Assembly (NCBI GenBank): GCA_947457525.1
Contig: CANGXE010000077.1
Location: 1-6,961, forward strand
DNA from: Bacteroidota bacterium
GTDB taxonomy: Bacteria > Bacteroidota > Bacteroidia > Chitinophagales > LD1
Reading direction: 5' to 3'
DNA length: 6,961 nt
The notes beneath the pieces were generated by a model. It had not been told where the DNA came from, did not search any database, and was given only the letters and a program-made list of their open reading frames with translations. Shown here piece after piece: positions 1-5,215 of this stretch. The number at the start of each line of letters is the position of its first letter. The first letter of the stretch is position 1. Both the position numbers and the translations under genes were made by a program.

Positions 1-174
1 AAGAAACAATCTACTCAGATTGCTAAAGCGAAAGAAGAAATAGCTTGCAATACACAATTCAAATTCACTTCTAATCTTAATACAACTGTTGAGGATTGTG
101 TTTTTTTAGCACCTTCTAGTCATCAATATTTAGCTGATTTCAATTGCGAAACAGTTAAACCTCCATCCGCTTAA
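1..174 (+). CDS. 3' end of an unrecognised protein (5' end outside window)
   Basis: An open frame runs from the first base to a TAA at 172-174 and gives 57 C-terminal residues. The other two plus-strand frames close within the first 45 bases, and codon use looks normal for the neighbourhood. The visible part is Lys-rich at first, has three cysteines (in IACNT, VEDCV and FNCET), a short FKF segment, and ends in VKPPSA. There is no membrane segment and no terminal aromatic residue, so it is not the end of an outer-membrane barrel. Small Cys-containing Bacteroidota proteins with a Pro-Pro near the C-terminus (the HYC_CC_PP type) often lie near metal-related genes. The PP and the cysteines are compatible with that, but the N-terminal HYC part is outside the window, so the idea is only a guess. 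Confidence 0.55.
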   Translation, partial: KKQSTQIAKAKEEIACNTQFKFTSNLNTTVEDCVFLAPSSHQYLADFNCETVKPPSA

Positions 175-178
175 TATT

Positions 179-228
179 GGCTGATTAGCCGGTAGTCTGT
201 CTACCCAAGACAGCGTGCGCTCTTGCGC
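179..228 (+). promoter_or_regulatory. Cluster of short hairpins in the leader of the barrel gene
   Basis: The gap between the first gene and the barrel gene holds three perfect inverted repeats: GGCT-GATT-AGCC (179-190), directly abutting GGTAG-TCTGT-CTACC (191-205), and GCGC-TCTT-GCGC (217-228). A mutually exclusive stem, CTGTCT (197-202) with AGACAG (208-213), overlaps the second hairpin. A T-run follows at 237-242, eight bases after the last stem, which is too far for a textbook terminator. It could end transcription of the upstream gene, act as a structured 5' leader, or contain an operator. No known riboswitch class is recognised. Confidence 0.35.
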
Positions 229-259
229 CATCCATCTTTTTTATTTATTAATTTTTGAC

Positions 260-1168
260 ATGAGAATATGGTTCTTGTTGTTGATGCTTGTAGCACTAGC
301 AACGAATACATTTTCGCAAAGCTGTTGTGCAACGAGCAATGGAAATAATTGGAGCATTTTGCCCAATTTGAACAAACATGTGCTTGGCGCTCGCTACACC
401 TTTCGTCAGTTTCACTCCATCTACCCTAAGAGTTTTAATCCCGAACTTTCAGGCATAGTGACTAGTGAAAACATACAGACCTTGGAAGTTTTTGGCCGCT
501 TCAATGTCAGCAAGCATTTGCAGTTGTCAGTGTTTTTGCCGTTCAGCACTATTCAGCAAAGTTCGCCTACGAAAAATAATCGTGTGACCGGACTTGGCGA
601 TATGGTGTTTATGTTGCAATACCAAGTGCTTAACCCTAATCGTTGTCGCGTGGGAAACAGTCGCCATCAACTGCGTGTGGGCTTTGGTACTAAACTACCT
701 AGCGGTGAATTCATGATGAATGAAGACAGAATGTTTGCTACTAGTTTGCAACTGGGCACAGGAAGTGTAGATTTTATTCAAAATGTGATTTATACCTATC
801 GTTACAAGCAATTTGGTATGAACGCCAGTTTGGCTTACCGAGCTAACACCGTCAATCCGGCCGGCTATCGCTTTGGCGACAGAGCACAGTTGTCGACCAA
901 TTTCTTTTATGTGTTGGATGTGAAAGCAGTTCAATTGATGCCGCAAGTTGGGCTAAATTATGACTATGCTTTTTTCAATGTTAGGAAAGGGAAAGCATTG
1001 ACCTACACCGGTGGACATTTTGTGAATTGCACAGTAGGTATGGATGTGTATTTTAAGCGAGTAGCTATTTCAACAGCTTTTACTCCGGCCATTATGAATA
1101 AACTCAATTGGTCGGGAGAAAACAGACACCGGTTCAATGCAGAACTCGGTGTATTCTATAACTTTTAA
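260..1168 (+). CDS. Outer-membrane beta-barrel 'transporter'-type protein
   Basis: This 302-residue protein begins with a Sec signal peptide (basic MR, then a hydrophobic stretch to about residue 18) and a likely cleavage site near TFS-Q, leaving a mature start containing Cys22-Cys23. The rest is alternating amphipathic beta-strands with frequent aromatic residues and G-L-G-D turns. It ends in an aromatic residue (NF), as expected for an outer-membrane barrel inserted by the BAM machinery. It resembles the phenol-degradation-MetA-like 'transporter' barrels of Bacteroidota. A GTG at 215 would extend the frame by 15 residues, but that puts a charged and polar segment before the signal peptide and runs through the leader hairpins, so the ATG at 260 is preferred. 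It is first in a four-gene run, 37 bases before the MbnP-family gene, which suggests passage or presentation of a metal or its ligand. The substrate is not evident from the sequence. Confidence 0.72.
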   Translation: MRIWFLLLMLVALATNTFSQSCCATSNGNNWSILPNLNKHVLGARYTFRQFHSIYPKSFNPELSGIVTSENIQTLEVFGRFNVSKHLQLSVFLPFSTIQQSSPTKNNRVTGLGDMVFMLQYQVLNPNRCRVGNSRHQLRVGFGTKLPSGEFMMNEDRMFATSLQLGTGSVDFIQNVIYTYRYKQFGMNASLAYRANTVNPAGYRFGDRAQLSTNFFYVLDVKAVQLMPQVGLNYDYAFFNVRKGKALTYTGGHFVNCTVGMDVYFKRVAISTAFTPAIMNKLNWSGENRHRFNAELGVFYNF

Positions 1169-1205
1169 ACCAAATTATTTTAATCCATAAAACCACTTAT
1201 CAATT

Positions 1206-2003
1206 ATGAAAAACATGAAAAAAATATTTGCCGCAGCGATATTATTCACTGCAATTTTGTCTACTTCTTCTTGTAAAAAAGATAAAGACGATTTAACGGG
1301 TACAGGTCCGGTGACTATCGAATTTGACAACCGCTTTGGTGATGGTCCTTTGAATTTTGGTACTGCTTACACCAACCAAAATGGAGAAGAAGTGACTTTA
1401 AATTTATTCAACTACTACGTAAGTAACTTTGTGTTGCTGAAAGAAGACGGAACAGAATACATCGTACCAAAAGATGAGTGCTATCATTTAGTTCGTCATG
1501 ATGTTACAGCTACTCATTCATTGACCATCAACAATGTTCCTGCAGGAGAATATACCAAGGTAAAATTCATTATCGGTGTAGACAGTTTGAAAAGTACTTC
1601 TGATGCATCTCAAAGAACTGGTGACTTAGATGTCGCTACAAATGGCGACATGTATTGGATGTGGAATAGCGGATACATCTTTATGAAAATGGAAGGAACA
1701 TCACCTAGTTCAACCGAAATCGGTAATATTTTTAATTACCACATTGGTTTGTATGGTGGTTATGCCACTCCAACCATCAATAATTTAAAAAGTGTTACAT
1801 TGAGTGTAACGGATGATAAAATAATTGTTGGAAAAGAGCGTGCACCTGAAGTTCATGTTTATACTGACGCAAAAGAAGTTTTTGGTTCGCCAAATCCATT
1901 GTTTGTTAGCGCAAGTGCAGTAATTATGGGTTCACCTGCTTCTGTTAACGTAGCTGCTAACTATGCAGACATGTTTAAACTAGATCACGTACATAATGAT
2001 TAA
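1206..2003 (+). CDS. MbnP-family copper-binding lipoprotein
   Basis: The protein has 265 residues and a lipoprotein signal (basic start, hydrophobic residues 7-18, lipobox cysteine Cys23 after TSS). Cys23 is followed by KKDKDD, a partial match to Bacteroidota surface-export signals. Family hallmarks are visible: an N-terminal beta-strand with FDNRFGD (40-46), the Trp-containing motif MYWMWNSGY (149-157, Trp151 and Trp153), FNYHIG (176-181) and a metal-ligand-like C-terminus DMFKLDHVHND. In methanotroph MbnP, a conserved Trp is oxidised to kynurenine by the partner MbnH and the product binds copper. Here the partner lies 67 bases downstream, which strongly supports the family call. Metal identity and kynurenine formation are inferred. 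A second ATG three codons in (residue 4) gives an equally good signal peptide, so the exact start is uncertain. Confidence 0.85.
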   Translation: MKNMKKIFAAAILFTAILSTSSCKKDKDDLTGTGPVTIEFDNRFGDGPLNFGTAYTNQNGEEVTLNLFNYYVSNFVLLKEDGTEYIVPKDECYHLVRHDVTATHSLTINNVPAGEYTKVKFIIGVDSLKSTSDASQRTGDLDVATNGDMYWMWNSGYIFMKMEGTSPSSTEIGNIFNYHIGLYGGYATPTINNLKSVTLSVTDDKIIVGKERAPEVHVYTDAKEVFGSPNPLFVSASAVIMGSPASVNVAANYADMFKLDHVHND

Positions 2004-2028
2004 CATTTTTTTATTCATATCTGCTTTG

Positions 2029-2052
2029 AAATGTAGGCGAGTACATTTTTTT
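2029..2052 (+). terminator. Candidate intercistronic attenuator between the MbnP and MbnH-like genes
   Basis: AAATGTA (2029-2035) and TACATTT (2042-2048) form a perfect 7-bp stem with a GGCGAG loop. The T-run continues to 2052, giving seven T in a row from 2046. The stem has only one G-C pair, so it is thermodynamically weak. It could be a leaky terminator that lowers expression of the enzyme relative to its substrate protein, or a 3'-end stabiliser, or it may arise by chance in AT-rich DNA. Confidence 0.35.
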
Positions 2053-2070
2053 AAGTTTAAATTTGTGTAG

Positions 2071-3102
2071 ATGAATAGGTCAGTTTTAATTGGGGTTCTC
2101 GTATTTGGCTTGGTAGTTTACGGCTCTTCTTGTAATAAAGAAGATGATGGTAACGATGTTGAGTTTAGAGTGCCATCCAATTTCCCATCACCCACCTACA
2201 ACTTTACTTCAAATCCGGTGACTAAAGCCGGATTTGAATTAGGCAGAAAATTATTCTATGATCCCCTTTTGTCGCGCGACAACACCATCAGCTGTGGTAG
2301 TTGTCACATACAAACCTCTGCCTTCACGCATCACGGTCATGGCTTAAGTCATGGTATAGATGATTTGCTCGGCAAGCGAAACTCGCCACCGGTGATGAAT
2401 ATGGCTTGGAGTGAGACTTTCTTTTGGGATGGTGGCGTACACAACCTTGATTTAGTTACCCCCAATCCAATAGAAAATCCTGTAGAAATGGATTTGAACT
2501 TTTCAGTGGCTTTGGATAAAGTCAGGAATAATTTGGATTATAAAAAGATGTTTAAAGCAGCATTTGGCTCTGAGGAAGTTACTTCGGCAAAATTTTTACA
2601 AGCCATGAGTCAGTTCATGAATATGTTGGTGAGCGCTAACTCGCGTTATGACAAATATGTGCGCGGAGAAGGAGAAACTTTAACTAGCGATGAGGTAGAA
2701 GGGTTAAATTTATTTAAGCAAAAATGTAGTTCATGTCACAGCACTGATTTGTTTACTGACAATGAGTTTCATAACAATGGATTGAGTTTAGCTTTTGCCG
2801 ACTCGGGGCGTTACAATATTACTTTAAACCCAAGCGACATGGGCAAATTTAAAACTCCAAGTTTGCGCAATATCGAGAAGACAAAACCGTATATGCATAA
2901 CGGTTCCATTGGAAGTTTGGAAAGTGTACTTAATCATTATGCCAGCGGAGTAAAACAATCAGCTACACTTGATCCATTACTTCAACAAAATGGCCAATTG
3001 GGTATACCGATGACTGAAGATGAAAAAGCTAAAATCATTTTGTTTTTAAAAACCTTGACCGATACAGATTTTTTAACGGATAGGCGTTTTGCAGAGTTTT
3101 AA
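2071..3102 (+). CDS. Di-heme cytochrome c peroxidase-like protein, MauG/MbnH type
   Basis: This 343-residue lipoprotein (Cys21 after YGSS, then NKEDD) carries two c-type heme sites, CGSCH at 75-79 and CSSCH at 219-223, as in bacterial cytochrome c peroxidase, MauG and MbnH. Other family marks are the inter-heme Trp119 in FFWDGG, the distal-side glutamate Glu139 in NPVEM, and FKTPSLRNI (260-268) followed by PYMHNGS. Where classical peroxidases carry the distal Met ligand of the C-terminal heme, the segment reads SVLNHYASG, so Tyr290 is the likely ligand, as in MauG and MbnH. Immediate linkage to an MbnP-family gene points to tryptophan oxidation of that protein rather than simple H2O2 detoxification. 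It needs cytochrome c maturation in the periplasm. A run of four histidines (87, 88, 90, 94) follows the first heme. A plain cytochrome c peroxidase remains the alternative. Confidence 0.87.
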   Translation: MNRSVLIGVLVFGLVVYGSSCNKEDDGNDVEFRVPSNFPSPTYNFTSNPVTKAGFELGRKLFYDPLLSRDNTISCGSCHIQTSAFTHHGHGLSHGIDDLLGKRNSPPVMNMAWSETFFWDGGVHNLDLVTPNPIENPVEMDLNFSVALDKVRNNLDYKKMFKAAFGSEEVTSAKFLQAMSQFMNMLVSANSRYDKYVRGEGETLTSDEVEGLNLFKQKCSSCHSTDLFTDNEFHNNGLSLAFADSGRYNITLNPSDMGKFKTPSLRNIEKTKPYMHNGSIGSLESVLNHYASGVKQSATLDPLLQQNGQLGIPMTEDEKAKIILFLKTLTDTDFLTDRRFAEF

Positions 3103-3113
3103 ATATACAGACT

Positions 3114-3506
3114 ATGAAAAAATTGACAGTAATATTATTAGCGATGGCATCGTTTGTCTTGTTGGTGGAGTCGTGTAAGAAAAAGAACGATTTGCCTCAA
3201 GAGCCCATAGTAAATGTTTTGTCACCGGAGAATAATTCATTTTATCACAGTGGTGATACGGTATCGTTGCGAGCAGCAGTTTCCGATAATGAAGATTTAC
3301 ACGAAATGAGAATTGAAGTTAAGCAAGGCAACTTGTTGGTATTCGGTTATTATCCTTATGTACACGCCAAAGAAAGTATTACGGCCGATACCATTTTCAA
3401 ATGTCCGATGGTGGCAGATACCACAGATTACTTAATCGAGTTCGAAGCCGAAGATCATGACTATAACAGAACGCTTAAAACGGTAAATATTAAAGTAGCA
3501 CCATAG
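3114..3506 (+). CDS. Small Ig-like lipoprotein, DUF4625-like
   Basis: The protein has 130 residues: a lipoprotein signal peptide with Cys21 after VES, a basic linker (KKKND), then one domain of about 95 residues made of predicted beta-strands. The domain opens with a Pro-rich VLSPENNSFYHSGDTV pattern and contains VSDNEDLHEMRIEV (56-69) and FEAEDHDYNR near the end. This layout (Pro-rich start, 'G-D-x-V' turn, 'D-N-x-x-L' strand) is typical of the Ig-like DUF4625 lipoproteins of Bacteroidota. Family assignment is from memory of the pattern and is moderately sure. It starts 11 bases after the heme protein and ends before an intrinsic terminator, so it is the last gene of that operon. His63, His84 and His115 could be metal ligands. 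No enzymatic motif is seen. A role as an accessory or binding subunit of the MbnP system is inferred from position only. Confidence 0.7.
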   Translation: MKKLTVILLAMASFVLLVESCKKKNDLPQEPIVNVLSPENNSFYHSGDTVSLRAAVSDNEDLHEMRIEVKQGNLLVFGYYPYVHAKESITADTIFKCPMVADTTDYLIEFEAEDHDYNRTLKTVNIKVAP

Positions 3507-3529
3507 CTTCACATACTTGAATTTTTGGT

Positions 3530-3557
3530 AAAGCTGCAAATCATTGCGGCTTTTTTT
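3530..3557 (+). terminator. Rho-independent terminator of the metal operon
   Basis: AAAGCTGC (3530-3537) pairs with GCGGCTTT (3546-3553) through eight base pairs including one G-U. The loop is eight bases, and a T-run (3551-3557) overlaps the 3' arm and continues past it. It lies 23 bases after the stop of the Ig-like lipoprotein gene and only 17 bases before the ATG of the cation transporter. Confidence 0.75.
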
Positions 3558-3574
3558 ATTTTATTTGCGCCCCC

Positions 3575-4231
3575 ATGTCACACGACCATAGCCACGACCA
3601 TTCTCACTATCACATTCACGCTAATGAAAAAAGCACGCGTATCGTGGTATTTATTTCCGTGTGTACGATGTTTTTGGAGTTGTATTTTGGTTACACTACC
3701 AATTCTAAAGCTTTGATGATGGATGGTTGGCACATGTTGTCGCATGTGCTTGTTCTATTATTAGCTTGGTTGGCCTATTACTACATCCGCAAGAAGCAAA
3801 ATAAGATTACACATAAACAACAGCACCGTGTTATCTCGCTAAGCGGATTTGCCAGCGCGGTGGCCATGTTAGTTATCACTTTGTTTATGATTTTCGAAAG
3901 CATAGAAAGTTTTCAAAGCTCCGAAATAGACGTTACGAATGGAGCGCTTTTGGTTTCAGTAATTGGCTTGGTGGTAAATGGCGTGAGTGCCTTCTTACTG
4001 CATCGCGAAGAAGAAAAACGTGATGTGAATTTGTATGCGGCTTACCTACATGCTATTAGTGATGTAGTGATTAGTTTTTTTGCCATCATATCATTGGTGG
4101 TGGTGAAATATACCGGCTTTGTAAAATTGGATTCTATTCTAGCCTTAGTAGGTGCGTTGGTTATCTTGAAATGGAGTGTGGAGTTAATCCGTAAAAGTTG
4201 GCAAGAGATTTTAGAAATGCGCAAGCACTAA
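3575..4231 (+). CDS. Cation diffusion facilitator, short DmeF-like metal exporter
   Basis: This 218-residue inner-membrane protein has six predicted transmembrane segments (about 22-40, 47-70, 87-108, 122-143, 155-176, 184-204). It should exchange divalent metal for protons to move metal out of the cytoplasm. The N-terminus alternates histidine at every odd position from 3 to 15, a likely metal-binding tail. The intramembrane metal site is DGWHMLSH in helix 2 (His53, His57) and HAISD in helix 5 (His159, Asp163). Most zinc exporters have HxxxD in helix 2. HxxxH with the 'DGxHM' context recalls the Co/Ni exporter DmeF, so Co2+ or Ni2+ are plausible substrates. The usual C-terminal cytosolic domain (roughly 80-100 residues) is absent: the protein stops just after helix 6. 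It lies directly behind a terminator, and its stop overlaps the convergent rsmI stop. Confidence 0.85.
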   Translation: MSHDHSHDHSHYHIHANEKSTRIVVFISVCTMFLELYFGYTTNSKALMMDGWHMLSHVLVLLLAWLAYYYIRKKQNKITHKQQHRVISLSGFASAVAMLVITLFMIFESIESFQSSEIDVTNGALLVSVIGLVVNGVSAFLLHREEEKRDVNLYAAYLHAISDVVISFFAIISLVVVKYTGFVKLDSILALVGALVILKWSVELIRKSWQEILEMRKH

Positions 4232-4932
4232 TCTTCGCTTTCTCGTTTACTTTTTTTCTGAAGAATTGCTCCTTCAATCACTACTACAAATTCACCTTTC
4301 GGCTCTTTGGTTTTAAAATGAGCTAACAACTCATCAGCAGTGCCACGCACAGTTTCTTCAAAGAATTTGGAGAGCTCGCGAGAGGCGGAAATCTTTCGGT
4401 CTTTCCCAATAAACAGATTTATCTCTTCCAATAATTTTATGACACGAAAAGGCGACTCGTAAAGAATAACTGTCCGCGGTTCGAGGGCTATTTTTTTGAG
4501 TTGCGTTTGTCTTCCTTTTTTGTGGGGCAGAAATCCAATGAATAAAAATTCATCGGTCGAAAAACCGGAGTTAATCAGTGCGGGCACGAAAGCTGTGGCG
4601 CCCGGCAAAGTTTCTATCTCAATACCGGCTTCCACACAAGCTTTAACGATGATGTGGCCGGGGTCCGAAATGCCGGGTGTACCGCAGTCGCTCACCAGTG
4701 CAATAGTTGAACCGGTCATCAATTTGTCCATTATCTTTTCTACCGACTTTTGCTCGTTAAATTTGTGATAAGGGTATAGCGGTTTTTGAATCTGATAATG
4801 ATCGAGTAGTTTCTTTGTTTGACGTGTATCTTCCGCTAAAATCGAGTCCACTTCGCGCAAAATTCGCACCGCCCGAAAGGTCATATCTTCGAGGTTGCCG
4901 ATAGGAGTGGGGACTACAATTAATTTGCCCAT
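4228..4932 (-). CDS. rsmI: 16S rRNA (cytidine(1402)-2'-O)-methyltransferase RsmI
   Basis: RsmI uses S-adenosylmethionine to methylate the ribose of C1402 in the decoding centre of 16S rRNA. The 234-residue protein shows the tetrapyrrole-methylase fold signatures in order: VPTPIGNLEDMTFRA (7-21), AEDTRQT (33-39), SDCGTPGISDPG (81-92, with Cys83 where Ala is usual), LPGATAFVPAL (109-119) and FIGFLP (131-136), then YESPFR (158-163) and SASREL. It is shorter than the roughly 286-residue E. coli protein and lacks that C-terminal extension, which is common in this phylum. It is the last gene of the minus-strand cluster, 26 bases after purS. No Shine-Dalgarno precedes the ATG; the bases just before it are A-rich. 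Its last four bases overlap the end of the convergent cation-transporter gene. Confidence 0.95.
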   Translation of the reverse strand: MGKLIVVPTPIGNLEDMTFRAVRILREVDSILAEDTRQTKKLLDHYQIQKPLYPYHKFNEQKSVEKIMDKLMTGSTIALVSDCGTPGISDPGHIIVKACVEAGIEIETLPGATAFVPALINSGFSTDEFLFIGFLPHKKGRQTQLKKIALEPRTVILYESPFRVIKLLEEINLFIGKDRKISASRELSKFFEETVRGTADELLAHFKTKEPKGEFVVVIEGAILQKKSKRESED

Positions 4933-4958
4933 TTATGGTTGTAGAGTAGACAATAGTC

Positions 4959-5210
4959 TTATTCGGCAGTGATGCTGAATTGGTAGCTTTCCATGATTAG
5001 GTTAGCCAATAGTTTTTTGCAAGCTTGCTCTACCTGCACTTCAGCCGCTTCTTTAGTTTCAGCTTCGAGGTGAAGGGTGATGTGTTTCCCAACGCGCACA
5101 TTGGTCACTCCGTTGAAATTTAACTTATGTAAACTGTTAGCTACGGCTTTGCCTTGTGGATCAAGCAATTCTTTGTGGGGCATGATGTCAATCTCTGCTT
5201 TGAATTTCAT
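4959..5210 (-). CDS. purS: Phosphoribosylformylglycinamidine synthase subunit PurS
   Basis: PurS is the small bridging subunit that joins the glutaminase PurQ to small-type PurL for the fourth step of purine synthesis (FGAR to FGAM, using ATP and glutamine). At 83 residues it has the family's usual length and its landmarks: an N-terminal beta-strand followed by LLDPQGKAV (15-23), VTNVRVGKHI (35-44) and the helix with CKKLLAN (64-70). The start ATG lies 5 bases after the pssA stop, implying coupled translation. Presence of PurS implies that the genome carries separate purQ and small purL genes, since organisms with the long single-chain enzyme do not need PurS. Those partners are not in this window. 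Confidence 0.93.
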   Translation of the reverse strand: MKFKAEIDIMPHKELLDPQGKAVANSLHKLNFNGVTNVRVGKHITLHLEAETKEAAEVQVEQACKKLLANLIMESYQFSITAE

Positions 5211-5215
5211 GGGGA

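Noticed and set aside
215..259. In-frame GTG start extending the barrel protein by 15 residues
   Set aside because: It would put extra residues ahead of a clear signal peptide and start inside the leader hairpins; ATG at 260 fits better.
695..946. Minus-strand open frame of 83 codons
   Set aside because: It lies wholly within the barrel gene on the opposite strand and has no recognisable domain; taken as a shadow.
2058..2065. TAAATTTG, a perfect match to the Bacteroidota -7 promoter box
   Set aside because: It lies 5 bases before the start codon, so transcription would begin at or inside the gene, and the nearest upstream TTTG is about 29 bases away, too far for the -33 element.
3584..3620. 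Short CAY-rich repeat that might be taken for a DNA tandem repeat
   Set aside because: It is explained as codons for the alternating-histidine tail of the exporter.
3525..3716. Plus-strand open frame overlapping the terminator and exporter start
   Set aside because: It starts with a non-ATG codon, runs through a terminator, and reads the His-repeat DNA in another frame; the exporter frame has clear CDF motifs.
4042..4224. Minus-strand 60-codon frame inside the exporter gene
   Set aside because: Fully antisense to transmembrane-coding sequence, with no family resemblance.
4496..4768. Plus-strand 90-codon frame inside rsmI
   Set aside because: Antisense to highly conserved RsmI motifs; a shadow.
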